Shown: positions 7,470 to 15,943 of the stretch, piece by piece | Numbering within the stretch: the stretch's first letter is position 1 | How the letters are laid out: the number at the start of each line of letters is the position of its first letter | DNA from: Nitrospira sp. | Lineage (GTDB): Bacteria > Nitrospirota > Nitrospiria > Nitrospirales > Nitrospiraceae | Length of the DNA: 64,000 nucleotides | Reading direction: 5' to 3' | Assembly (NCBI GenBank): GCA_036984305.1 | Contig: BQWY01000001.1 | Span: 1,819,501 to 1,883,500 of the forward strand | Program-made: the position numbers and the translations under genes | The notes under the pieces: generated by a model | The model's database searches: none | The model's input: the letters and a program-made list of their open reading frames with translations, nothing else | What the model was told of the DNA's origin: nothing

Positions 7470-7742
7470 ATGCGCGACCTTCAAGCGGCGAGACATTTGG
7501 AATCGACATGGGAGAATAAGGCCGAACGGCCTGTCTGCTTCGACACACGCGTTGTTCTTTTTGGAGCATTGGGTCTTGTCGGATGCTGCGCGATCGGAAC
7601 ATGGTTGGTCTGGTACGCCGTGCATCTCGATCGCGCGGCAAGCTTGGAGGAAATACGGGGCGCATGTGCGCGCACGATGCCGGACTCGGCGGAACGATGT
7701 GTCGATACCGTCATCATTCAACGAGGCGGAGCTCGTCGCTAG
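7470..7742 (+). CDS. Small membrane-anchored hypothetical protein
   Basis: A 90-residue ORF starting at ATG 7470 with GAGAGG 7 nt upstream. A short polar N-terminus is followed by one hydrophobic segment (about residues 28-51, VVLFGALGLVG then GTWLVWYAV), then a helical tail with two cysteines (about residues 67 and 78) and a basic end. The tail could lie in the periplasm. It precedes the outer-membrane barrel gene by 62 bp on the same strand, so the two could be co-expressed. I recognise no family. The start region is within the duplicated segment, but no intact second copy survives in block B. Confidence 0.4.
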   Translation: MRDLQAARHLESTWENKAERPVCFDTRVVLFGALGLVGCCAIGTWLVWYAVHLDRAASLEEIRGACARTMPDSAERCVDTVIIQRGGARR

Positions 7743-7804
7743 CAGGTGATAGAACTCCCTAGGACGTTACCTTCCGAGGACCGTCTGTCGTATCCTTCTG
7801 TCTC

Positions 7805-8824
7805 ATGAAAGCGCCCGTTACGTACGTCGTGAGCGTGTGGTGCGCAGTGTGGTGGTGTAGCGTCCACACAGTATACGCGCAGGTATCGACCCCACCTCCT
7901 GCGCCGCGTTCGCCCGTTCAATTCGAGGCGGGTCTGGGAGGATGGATCTCATCGGGGCAGACGACGTGGAGCCATAACGCGTCTGGGGTGGACCCGACCG
8001 TGGGCAATCCTTCGTCGCGCTTGCAATACAAGGATGTGGGGGTCAACTTTATCGAGTTGAAGGGGCGGGTCAATCTGCTCAACCGGTTTTTCGTGCGCGG
8101 GACGTTCGGTTTCGCCGACATCGGCGGGGGACGTTTGACCGATGACGACTTCGTGAGTGGCCAGGGTGCTGCCTTCTATGGCACGGCCACCCCGGGAGCT
8201 CAACGTATCTCTCGCACCTTCAGTGACATCAAGGGCGATAACAGTTGGTACGGTGTGCTCGAAGCTGGCGGCCGTCTCGTCAATTTTCCCCACCATCGCG
8301 GGCATCTCGATGCGTTCATCGGATATCGGTACTATTTTCAGCGCCATGTGGCCACGGGTGTGGCGCAGGCGGAATGTACCTCGACCGCGTTTTGCGATCC
8401 AGTCGGGACGATCTCCCATGTGCGCGATGACGTCATTTCGAACGAGCAGCGATGGCAATCAGTCGAACTCGGGTTGGACGTGGAGTATCGACTGTTGCGC
8501 CGCCTCAGTGTCTACGGGAGCGGAGCCTTCCTGCCGGTGAACTGGTTGAACAACGAGGATGTCCACTATCTGCGTACCGACTTGCGGCAGGATCCGAGTT
8601 TTCGGATGAGCGGTTGGGGGATCGGCGCCAATCTGGAAGCAGGGGCCACCGTCGCAATTCTTTCCCAACTGTTCCTCGACGTCGGCTACCGCTTTTGGTG
8701 GAATCAGGTCCTAGACGGTCAGTGGGAGAATTTTCCGGTTGGAGGCGGCGGGGTCGAGGTCCCTTTGCGGGAGTTCCGTAGCACGCGACAAGGACTGACG
8801 CTCGCGCTGCGCTACCGGTTCTAG
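7805..8824 (+). CDS. Outer-membrane beta-barrel protein
   Basis: A 339-residue exported protein with a signal peptide ending near residue 26 (VYAQ). The mature part is a run of alternating amphipathic strands rich in Tyr, Trp and Phe (for example NFIELKGRVNL, FFVRGTFGFAD, FIGYRYYFQR, DVGYRFWWNQ). It ends in LALRYRF, with the terminal Phe expected for BamA-dependent barrels. A repeated GxRL/DIxxGDNSWYG pattern resembles omptin-like or OmpX-type barrels, but omptin catalytic residues cannot be assigned confidently. The C-terminal 65 residues recur in the pseudogene at 10780-11014. It lies between the two BACON paralogues, suggesting a cell-surface cluster. Confidence 0.75.
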   Translation: MKAPVTYVVSVWCAVWWCSVHTVYAQVSTPPPAPRSPVQFEAGLGGWISSGQTTWSHNASGVDPTVGNPSSRLQYKDVGVNFIELKGRVNLLNRFFVRGTFGFADIGGGRLTDDDFVSGQGAAFYGTATPGAQRISRTFSDIKGDNSWYGVLEAGGRLVNFPHHRGHLDAFIGYRYYFQRHVATGVAQAECTSTAFCDPVGTISHVRDDVISNEQRWQSVELGLDVEYRLLRRLSVYGSGAFLPVNWLNNEDVHYLRTDLRQDPSFRMSGWGIGANLEAGATVAILSQLFLDVGYRFWWNQVLDGQWENFPVGGGGVEVPLREFRSTRQGLTLALRYRF

Positions 8825-8883
8825 CTGGCGCCTCCGCTCCCTCATGATTGGTGGATGAGGCCGACCGTGAGGGGACGTGTTCA

Positions 8884-10425
8884 TTAAGGAGCGGTGTTCA
8901 CTTCGTTTGAGAAAACGCTGAGATTGCCGGTTGTATCCATCGCTTTGATCGCAAAGTAATAGGTCTGCCCGCTAGGCAGTCCAGTTACCGTATAGGAGGT
9001 CACGTTTCCTACGTCGATGTTCGTCGTATAATTTCGTGATGCGGTGCCGTAAAACACTTTGTATCCTTGAATATCCGGCTCGGGATTGGCATCCCAGGTC
9101 AGCAAGAAATTTTGGCTACCAGTACTACCCGTCGTAGTCGTGCCTGTCGAGGTATGAGCAATGACGGGATCGAAGCCTGTGCTATCGCAGTAATTCGTCC
9201 CATCCGTACCTCGATTGATGACAAAATCTAGCGCATCCCCCGACGTCACACTTGTTGTGATGTTGAATGGAATACCGGTCGTGCTGCCGTTTCCGACAAC
9301 TTGTTGCCATAGCACGCTACCCCTCTTGCGAATGAGTGCCGTGATGCCACCACCGCAACTCCCATCTCCATCTCTGACGCTACCGGATATTTGAACGGTG
9401 CCCGATGACGGCGCGACCCATTGTCTGATGGCGTCGGCACCGTTTCCGGGATGCCCCCCGTCACGCCAGAGAATGAGGTAAGCTTCAGCGCCCTGCCAGA
9501 GGTCCTCTTGGGCATCCCATGTCATTTCCCGGCCCAAGGAATCTTTGTAATACCATCCGCGCTGTCCCTGTACGCCGGAGAAATCCACCGAGGCACGATA
9601 GGTTGTGGCCGTTCCCGCCGGCGGCGGAGGAGGGGGTGGTGAGGGGGAGGTGAGAGTCAAGGTGACAGGGATCTGTTGAGGACTGTTGGAGGTATTGCCA
9701 GAAACAGTTACCGCACCGATATAGGTGCCTGCTGAGAGGCCGGAGGTGTTGGCTGTGATGTTGACTGTATCGGTTTCTGTGGTTGTTGAACGCGACGAGG
9801 CCGAAAGCACGAGCCATGACTCGCTGGAGGCCCATGTGGTCGTGAGCGTGCCACCTCCGGGGTTCGTCAGCGAGATCGTCTTTGCCGGTGGCACCGACCC
9901 TCCCTGACTGCCCGTGAAGGTCAGAGATGTCGGAGTGAGCGCCATGCTCGGCGTGCTGCCCCCTCCGGAACTGCCGCCCTGCGTACTACCGCCCGCCATG
10001 ACATTGAGCGTGATCATGGCGGAGTATACGCCTGCCCCTTCTGAACCCCACCACCAAAAGTTGACATTGCCCGTATAGATGCCCGCTGCCATCCCAGATG
10101 GATTGACCGACACCGTCAGTGACTTCGACCCTGAAGAGGAGACGTATCCGTACGACTGAGCCACGATCAGCCAGCCTGTGTTCGATTCAGCATTCCATTC
10201 GCTCGAACCCGTCAGCGGAGCATTGGATAGTGACAGGCTCTGGCTCGCGGGTGGCCCTGCGCCAACTGTTGCGGTAAACGTCAATTGCGATGGTGAAACG
10301 GAAAACGCGAAGGCATGCGTTGTCAATGCAATACTGGCCATGCCAAGGATAAGCGGCAACGAACACTTGCGTAGAGTCCATTCGAGGATCCGCTGGGAAT
10401 GTATGGAATGGTGGAATGTCAGCAC
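8884..10425 (-). CDS. Secreted BACON protein with a galactose-binding-like insert and FN3 domain
   Basis: Paralogue of the 5280-7121 gene. GTG 10425 is chosen because GGAG precedes it and it matches the start of the paralogue; an ATG at 10509 would add an untypical leader. The 513 residues comprise a signal peptide (ending near THAFA), two BACON domains, and a proline-rich linker (eight prolines in a row region). In place of BACON 3 and 4 there is an unrelated beta-rich block of about 150 residues (RGWYYKDSLG, WQGAEAYLILW, GSVRDGDGSCGGG), with jelly-roll character like carbohydrate-binding modules. A fibronectin type III domain (IQGYKVFYGT) ends the protein. Likely a surface or matrix binding protein. 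Confidence 0.78.
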   Translation of the reverse strand: MLTFHHSIHSQRILEWTLRKCSLPLILGMASIALTTHAFAFSVSPSQLTFTATVGAGPPASQSLSLSNAPLTGSSEWNAESNTGWLIVAQSYGYVSSSGSKSLTVSVNPSGMAAGIYTGNVNFWWWGSEGAGVYSAMITLNVMAGGSTQGGSSGGGSTPSMALTPTSLTFTGSQGGSVPPAKTISLTNPGGGTLTTTWASSESWLVLSASSRSTTTETDTVNITANTSGLSAGTYIGAVTVSGNTSNSPQQIPVTLTLTSPSPPPPPPPAGTATTYRASVDFSGVQGQRGWYYKDSLGREMTWDAQEDLWQGAEAYLILWRDGGHPGNGADAIRQWVAPSSGTVQISGSVRDGDGSCGGGITALIRKRGSVLWQQVVGNGSTTGIPFNITTSVTSGDALDFVINRGTDGTNYCDSTGFDPVIAHTSTGTTTTGSTGSQNFLLTWDANPEPDIQGYKVFYGTASRNYTTNIDVGNVTSYTVTGLPSGQTYYFAIKAMDTTGNLSVFSNEVNTAP

Positions 10426-10779
10426 CGTTGTCTCCAGCCGGTTGATGTGTGATGGTGATCTATGGAAGCTCACAACAAGGAGGAAAGACTCAAGCAAGTC
10501 ACATGCCAACGCAAGTACGCTGCGGAAGAGACAAAGGTGGAAAAACTAGAGCGTTCTAAAAGAGCATGCCATGAGGTGAGACGAGTAGGTGTAGTTGTGT
10601 ACCTTTCAACCTCCATCGTAGGAAGGGTGATTACGTGATCAAACCAATCAATGCAGATGCGGTGCAGGCGGCACAACAGACGCGCCATGCATGAAAGGCA
10701 AAAGGCGAGGAATCGGCCAGGCGTGTTGTATCATGAGATCTCCAAACAGCGGATGCAACGATCCAACCCCTGGCAATTC

Positions 10780-11014
10780 AGTGATCTCACATTGGACGTC
10801 GAGTATCGGGGCCTGCGCCAATTTGGAAGCAGGGGCCACCGTCGCAATTCTCTCCCAACTGTTCCTCGACGTCGGCTACCGCTTTTGGTGGAATCAGGTC
10901 CGAGACGGTCAGTGGGAAAATTTTCCGGTCGGAGGCGGCGGGGTCGAGGTCCCTTTGCGGGAGTTCTGTGGCACGCGGCAAGGACTGACGCTTGCGCGGC
11001 GCTACCGATCTTAG
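10780..11014 (+). pseudogene. Truncated duplicate of the outer-membrane barrel gene
   Basis: Positions from about 10819 to 11014 repeat the last 195 bp of the barrel gene with few changes (ANLEAGATVAILSQL to the final RYRS). Upstream, a short stretch (TTGGACGTCGAGTATCG) matches the barrel gene near 8475. The roughly 130 bp that separate these parts in the intact gene are deleted, and no signal peptide or proper start is present. The terminal Phe is changed to Ser. This is a decayed remnant of the second barrel copy and ends 5 bp before the stop of the convergent helicase-half gene. Confidence 0.85.
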
Positions 11015-11019
11015 GGCTG

Positions 11020-12075
11020 TTATCGCCGAGGGCCGATCGTCTCGTGCTCGTACTGCTGGAAGAGGCGCTTCGTTTCCGGGTGGAGCGGGGCGTGTCCACC
11101 GGGAGGGATGCCGACGGTTCGAAACAGCGGCGAGAGTTTCCCATTGGGATGCAAGTACCCGGCGCGGAGCGGCACGGTGCGTCGCGTGTGACGGATGAGA
11201 CGACACGGCGTGGGTCGAATTTGCGTCAACCAGTCGGCGATGTCCTGCGGGTTGCCGATCGAGGCCGATAGCAGCAAGAGTTTGGCCTGCCCTGGGCAGA
11301 AGATAATGGTTTCCTCCCAAACCACCCCCCGTTCCGGATCCGCCAGATATTGGGATTCGTCCAAAATGACGAGCCCCAACGTATCGAGTCTGAGGTCGAT
11401 CTCGCCGCCCGCCGCGTCGTAGAGTAAGTTCCGAAGGATTTCGGTCGTCATGATCAGGAGCGGAGCCTGAGTATTGTCGCGTCGATCCCCCGTCAGAATG
11501 CCTACTTGGCCGGACCCAAATATCTTGGAGAACTCGGTGAATTTAGTATTTGAGAGTGCCTTCAGGGGCGACGTATAGATCACCGTACGATTGCTGTCGA
11601 TGGCGCGTCGTGCGGCTTCGACCGCGACGTAGGTCTTGCCGCTTCCGGTCGGCACACTCACGATCACGTCGGTGTGGGCCAGTTGCTCAAGAGCGTCCTG
11701 TTGCCAGGGGTCCGGGACGAACGGAGTAGGAGGCGGAACACCGATGCCGTCCAGAAAGTCTCCGAGGCCAGCTGCAGGCTCGCGTGCTTCCTGAGTTGCC
11801 GGCCGAGGTGGAAGATCCGGTCGTGTTCGAGGGGGCGGGACGGTGGAGGAAGGCGGCACCGGTTTCGCGTCAGTTCGGCGGCGGGCACGGTCTTCGATCA
11901 AGGTATGAAGATCGGCCACGAGCGCATCCCGGTGTTCGGGTGAGGCTCGAAGCAACGCCTCAATCATACGGCGCTTTCCAAGGCGGAAATGCCGGTGGAC
12001 CCGTCCATGAGCCAGGCGATGGAGCAGGCCGAGCGGCTGCTGAGCGAGCAATCGTTCAAGTTCGTCGGTAGTCAT
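11020..12075 (-). CDS. RecA1 half of a split Ski2-like DExH helicase
   Basis: The 351 residues hold only the first helicase domain. A helical N-terminus and proline-rich linker (about residues 70-95) are followed by a Q-motif region (WQQDALEQL about 124-132), motif I PTGSGKT (142-148), motif Ia TSPLKALSN, motif II DESQ (239-242) and motif III SAS (270-272). It ends shortly after a strand leading towards domain 2. Motifs IV-VI are absent; they lie in the ORF at 12158-14017, which is transcribed before this one, so the order of halves is reversed from a normal helicase. AAAGAG precedes ATG 12075, and an 82-bp gap separates the two genes. Confidence 0.85.
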   Translation of the reverse strand: MTTDELERLLAQQPLGLLHRLAHGRVHRHFRLGKRRMIEALLRASPEHRDALVADLHTLIEDRARRRTDAKPVPPSSTVPPPRTRPDLPPRPATQEAREPAAGLGDFLDGIGVPPPTPFVPDPWQQDALEQLAHTDVIVSVPTGSGKTYVAVEAARRAIDSNRTVIYTSPLKALSNTKFTEFSKIFGSGQVGILTGDRRDNTQAPLLIMTTEILRNLLYDAAGGEIDLRLDTLGLVILDESQYLADPERGVVWEETIIFCPGQAKLLLLSASIGNPQDIADWLTQIRPTPCRLIRHTRRTVPLRAGYLHPNGKLSPLFRTVGIPPGGHAPLHPETKRLFQQYEHETIGPRR

Positions 12076-12157
12076 CTCTTTGAATAGTGAAGCATGAACA
12101 GCGAGAGGTGAGGAGAAATCGCCTCGATTCCTTCGCCTTCCTCACTCCTCCAACTCC

Positions 12158-14017
12158 TCACGGGAGCTCCTCCAGGACGCCGCGTCGTAAGGAGGACATC
12201 GCCTTCTCGGCCGTTTCGGCAAGGCTCGGGTGCGACTGCCGAAGACTCTCTACCTGCGAGAGATACTCCAGAGTGCGTGCCAGCAATCGGTACATATCCC
12301 CCTCCGCCATGGTTGTGGTCCGGCAGAGACCGATCCATGTGAGCGTCGGGTCGCCCACCCACCGTTCCGTGAGAGCCGCGACCTCTGTACGCAACAGCGG
12401 AGGTTCCTCGTGTGCAGCGAGTTCGTGTGCCATGCGTCGGACCTGGGCGAGCACGGTCATCAGTCCCGGGCTGGCTCGCGGAAACGCCCCGGGACGATCG
12501 TCATCGATGGCGATGCTGGCCAGCACGCCGGCCAGCAGGGCAGGGTCGATACCCGTAAACGCCTCTGCGCGGATCAGTTCGGTAATGAGCAGTGAATGGT
12601 CGATCCGGATGAGCCTGGCCCATTCTCCGTCGGCGGTCAGTTGCGATGCCGGTGTGAGATATCCCAGCTGCTGCAGCACCTCGACCTTGTCCTGGAACCG
12701 ATGCCAGAGGCTCGTGCGCATGGCTTGGATCGCCCTCGTGTGGCGGGCGATTTCCTCGCGCAGTTTGTGCGCGGCGATGAAATCCTTCTGGCATGCCGAG
12801 CGGGACGGGCAGGTAGGACATGGGAATTCGTCGAGTGTTTGCGCGATCAGGGGTTCCGGCATCGCGCCCTCAGACTGAATCAACAGCGGCAGGACGGGAA
12901 TGCGCGAGGGCAAGGCCTGCAAACCCTCCACAGCGTTGCGAAGCGAATCCGTGGTGGCCCAGGGATAGGCGCGCGATTCGGCGATCTCGAACGTATGGTC
13001 GAATAATTCGGTGATCGATACGGCCTGGGATTCCGTGATCGCGCCGTCGCTGCGTACAAGGGTCAGCATGGGGGTGCGCTGTCCACGGCTTCGATATTGG
13101 CGGAGCACGGCGGCCCGAATTTTCCCCAACCCGACGACTCGTCCCGGCGTGAGGAACTGGAGTCGGGCGGACAGTTCGGGCGAGTCCACCCGCGCCGAGG
13201 CCGACCGGAGCGGTCGTCGGCGGCGGGCAATATCGAACGAGTGCCACTGCGTAATCCAATCGGTGCAGACGCGTGGACCGTACGGTTGCATGCGTTCTTC
13301 CGCCACATCAAGTTTTTGTTGGAGCCGCTCCGCGCGCTGATTCAATTGAAACTGCGCGAAGCTCTTGGCCAGTATCGGTTGGATGTGATCGAAGGGATGA
13401 GCTTTGAGGAGGTTGAGCACCATCGGATACGTGATGACGAACTGACTGTCGATCGGTTCCGGATGCCCGGTCAGCCCTTTGGCCAGGTGTTCGAGATCGA
13501 TGTATGGAGACGGGGTAATGAGCGCGAAGCCGACGAGATCCTTACCCCGACGTCCCGCCCGCCCGGACAATTGCTGGATTTCGCTGACCGTCAAATCGGT
13601 GAAATCGCGGGTCTTTCGGACGCTCGACTGTGTGATCACCACGGTACGCGCCGGAAAATCGACTCCGGCTGCAAGCGTCGTCGTCGCAAAGACCGCATCG
13701 AGGCAACCGTGCCGCATCAGTTCTTCGACAGCGATCTTCCACGACGGCAAGTGACCCGCATGGTGGGCGGCGACGCCAGTCTGCAGGACGACCTCCCGCA
13801 GCGGATGTTCGGCAATGCTGGGAAACTCGTTCGTCACCTGGTCCAGGACACGGGCGATCTGATCTTGTCGGGCCGGTGGGAGTGGGGCGGGCCCGTACGC
13901 GAGTTCTTGCATGGCTTCGTCGCATGCACGCCGGGAAGTTAAAAACACGATCGCGGGGGTCAGGTGCTTCTGACGAAGCGCAGCCAGGAGATCAACCGGG
14001 TGAATCGACGGGGCCAT
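12158..14017 (-). CDS. RecA2 plus C-terminal half of a split Ski2-like helicase
   Basis: The 619 residues start inside the second helicase domain: motif IV-like IVFLTSRRACDE (about 23-34), HHAG (85-88), motif V ATTTLAAGVDFPA (111-123) and motif VI QLSGRAGRRG (149-158). Winged-helix/ratchet and helical-bundle regions follow, as in Ski2/Mtr4-like bacterial helicases, with a cysteine cluster CPTCPSRSAC near residue 389. There is no Walker A or DExH motif, so it cannot hydrolyse ATP alone. It should need the RecA1 product encoded just downstream. Its start overlaps the end of glgC by 26 bp, indicating translational coupling. A role in RNA or DNA remodelling is inferred from the family only. Confidence 0.85.
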   Translation of the reverse strand: MAPSIHPVDLLAALRQKHLTPAIVFLTSRRACDEAMQELAYGPAPLPPARQDQIARVLDQVTNEFPSIAEHPLREVVLQTGVAAHHAGHLPSWKIAVEELMRHGCLDAVFATTTLAAGVDFPARTVVITQSSVRKTRDFTDLTVSEIQQLSGRAGRRGKDLVGFALITPSPYIDLEHLAKGLTGHPEPIDSQFVITYPMVLNLLKAHPFDHIQPILAKSFAQFQLNQRAERLQQKLDVAEERMQPYGPRVCTDWITQWHSFDIARRRRPLRSASARVDSPELSARLQFLTPGRVVGLGKIRAAVLRQYRSRGQRTPMLTLVRSDGAITESQAVSITELFDHTFEIAESRAYPWATTDSLRNAVEGLQALPSRIPVLPLLIQSEGAMPEPLIAQTLDEFPCPTCPSRSACQKDFIAAHKLREEIARHTRAIQAMRTSLWHRFQDKVEVLQQLGYLTPASQLTADGEWARLIRIDHSLLITELIRAEAFTGIDPALLAGVLASIAIDDDRPGAFPRASPGLMTVLAQVRRMAHELAAHEEPPLLRTEVAALTERWVGDPTLTWIGLCRTTTMAEGDMYRLLARTLEYLSQVESLRQSHPSLAETAEKAMSSLRRGVLEELP

Positions 14018-15230
14018 GCACCTTCATTCCTTTGGAGATGACGACCAGACCGGATGGCGTGACGGTGAAGCGCTGTCGATCCGCCGCGGGATCGTATCCG
14101 ATCTCCGTGCCCGGCGGCAGGATGACGTCCTTGTCGATAATGGCTCGACGAATGCGGCAATGGGATTGGACGTTGACGTTTTCCATCACCACGGATTCTC
14201 GAACGTCGGCGTGGTCATCGATCCGCACGTTGGCCGACAGGACCGAGTTTTGGACTCGCGCGCCGGAAATGATGCACCCGCCGGACACGATGGAATCAAG
14301 GGCCAGCCCCATGCGGCCTCCCTGAAAATCCTGAGCGAATACGAACTTCGCCGGAGGGTTTTGCCCCTGGTAGGTGCGAATCGGCCACTGCTGGTCGTAC
14401 AGGTTGAACAGCGGATCGACGGCCACCAAATCCATATTGGCTTCCCAGTACGCGTCCAGCGTACCGATATCGCGCCAGTATTGCACATCCTTCCGATTCT
14501 TATCCTGAAACTTGTAGGCAAAGACGCGCTTCTCTTTGATCATCTGCGGAACGATGTTATGTCCGAAATCGTGCCGTGTTTCCTGCGAGGCGTCATCGGT
14601 GAGATAGGCTCCCAGCACATCGGTCTTGAATAAATAGATGCCCATCGAGACAAAGGCATGGGCAGGGTCGCCGGGGATCGGCATGGGATCCTTGGGCTTT
14701 TCGTCCCAGCGAATGATGCGGTAGTCCGGTTCCACTCCCACGATGCCGAACCGATGGGCCTCCGCCAACGGGCATTCAATCGCCCCGACGACGGCGTCGG
14801 CGTTGTGTTCCCGCATAAAGTTATACATCTCTGCGTAGTTCATCTTGTAAATATGATCGCCCCCGAGCACCAAGAGGTACTCCGACTCCTCTTGTTCCAA
14901 CAGGAACATATTCTGAAACACCGCGTCGGCCGTGCCTCGGTACCAATCTTCGCCGATTCGCTGTTGGGGAGGGACGGAGAAAATGTATTCGTTCAACTCG
15001 CTGTTGAGAATGTTCCATCCGATCCGAATATGACGGTCCAAAGAGTGCGACTTGTACTGGATGAGGACGGCAATCCGGCGCAACCCGGAGTTGAGGCAGT
15101 TGCTTAGGGTGATGTCGATAATCCGGTACTTGCCGCCGAACGGGACCGCGGGTTTGGCCCGGTGCTCGGTGAGCGGAAAGAGTCGTTCTCCTTTGCCGCC
15201 GGCCAGGATCATGGTAAAGACATCTTTCAT
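13992..15230 (-). CDS. glgC: Glucose-1-phosphate adenylyltransferase (ADP-glucose pyrophosphorylase)
   Basis: Makes ADP-glucose from glucose-1-phosphate and ATP for glycogen synthesis. ATG 15230 gives a 412-residue protein of normal family length; the upstream ATG at 15314 would add 28 atypical residues. Visible signatures are the nucleotide-binding loop [11 protein letters not shown] (residues 7-17), [14 protein letters not shown], the substrate loop [20 protein letters not shown] and the C-terminal left-handed beta-helix ([17 protein letters not shown]). It overlaps the split helicase gene by 26 bp. Divergent from the small coiled-coil gene at 15336, leaving a 105-bp shared promoter region. 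No other glycogen genes are adjacent. Confidence 0.95.
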   Translation of the reverse strand: MKDVFTMILAGGKGERLFPLTEHRAKPAVPFGGKYRIIDITLSNCLNSGLRRIAVLIQYKSHSLDRHIRIGWNILNSELNEYIFSVPPQQRIGEDWYRGTADAVFQNMFLLEQEESEYLLVLGGDHIYKMNYAEMYNFMREHNADAVVGAIECPLAEAHRFGIVGVEPDYRIIRWDEKPKDPMPIPGDPAHAFVSMGIYLFKTDVLGAYLTDDASQETRHDFGHNIVPQMIKEKRVFAYKFQDKNRKDVQYWRDIGTLDAYWEANMDLVAVDPLFNLYDQQWPIRTYQGQNPPAKFVFAQDFQGGRMGLALDSIVSGGCIISGARVQNSVLSANVRIDDHADVRESVVMENVNVQSHCRIRRAIIDKDVILPPGTEIGYDPAADRQRFTVTPSGLVVISKGMKVHGPVDSPG

Positions 15231-15335
15231 GGCGGAAAATTGTAGCAGGCCCTTCGCGAAATAGATAGCGAGCATGGTTGACAAGCGAGTGCGCTCCAGG
15301 AATACTACTTTCACCCAGTCCTAAGGAATGCACGT

Positions 15336-15623
15336 ATGACCACTCGACGACGAAAGACCGCGGCGAAGACACCGACTGACTCGGGACAACCCGTGAGCGG
15401 AGGTTCAGAGGAACTCAATTGGCGTCTGGAACGCCTCGAACAGCAGATGCTCCGTCTGACGGAATTGATTCGAGAGCATGCGGAGGATAACGATCGACTG
15501 GTACGGATTGTGGCAGAGGATCGGGAGCTCATCCGCAAGGAGTTGCTGCGCCGCCATCAGGCGCAACTCCGGGCGCGCGACTTTCTCCGCCGGATTCCGG
15601 CCAAAGCGGGGCTCAATCATTAG
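15336..15623 (+). CDS. Small coiled-coil hypothetical protein
   Basis: A 95-residue protein with TAAGGA 8-9 nt before ATG 15336. A basic, low-complexity head (MTTRRRKTAAKTP) is followed by one long helix (about residues 25-85, WRLERLEQQMLRLTELI and on), with hydrophobic residues at heptad spacing, so it probably forms a coiled coil. There are no enzymatic motifs. It stands alone between divergent glgC and the pot operon. The basic head might bind nucleic acid, but this is only suggestive. Function unknown. Confidence 0.6.
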   Translation: MTTRRRKTAAKTPTDSGQPVSGGSEELNWRLERLEQQMLRLTELIREHAEDNDRLVRIVAEDRELIRKELLRRHQAQLRARDFLRRIPAKAGLNH

Positions 15624-15943
15624 CGATCCGTCGAGGCCGAGCCCCGTGAGGAAAAACGTGTCTTGTGCGCTATTCGGGGTTCGAGCCAATCTCAGGTGAC
15701 GTCCTTCCACGCCGGCTCTTCGCGTGCCTATTCAGGAGCCTGTCCGACATTGACCGTTCTATTGCCGCGAAGCATGCACCGGCATCCGCTTCCTTCTCCG
15801 CCACGAGCAACCCCCGACGTATTCCACTGAACGTGCCTCCGCTATTCCGCGGCCTGGGGCATTGCATCTCCCAGCGCCTGCTTCGCTTCGTCCTGAACGG
15901 CGGCGCCGCTGAGACTCCTGGGCGACCCCGCGACTTGTGACGA
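15624..15943. other. 320-bp gap upstream of the polyamine operon; no gene recognised
   Basis: The only longer ORF here (15665-15940, plus) has unbiased composition and no ribosome site, so I do not call it. The region presumably carries the promoter of the pot operon, but no clear -35/-10 pair or riboswitch is visible to me. Confidence 0.4.

Larger units (their letters stand above)
5280..11014. repeat. Tandem segmental duplication of BACON gene, its leader and barrel gene
   Basis: Block A holds the BACON gene 5280-7121, its shared 5' flank to about 7470, and the barrel gene 7805-8824. Block B holds the BACON paralogue 8884-10425, a similar flank to about 10760, and a truncated barrel remnant 10780-11014. 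The flanks align outside coding sequence too: both contain GGTGTAATTCTG/GGTGTAGTTGTG, an ACGTG motif, and GGCGTGTTGTAGCATGAGA versus GGCGTGTTGTATCATGAGA. This shows duplication of a whole chromosomal segment rather than of genes alone. The copies have since diverged. Confidence 0.8.

Noticed and set aside
8840-8875. Short hairpin after the barrel gene as a terminator
   Set aside because: The CCTCAT/ATGAGG stem is only 6 bp with a long loop and has no T tract.
15665-15940. 91-residue ORF upstream of potA
   Set aside because: No ribosome site, mixed composition, no conserved-looking motif.
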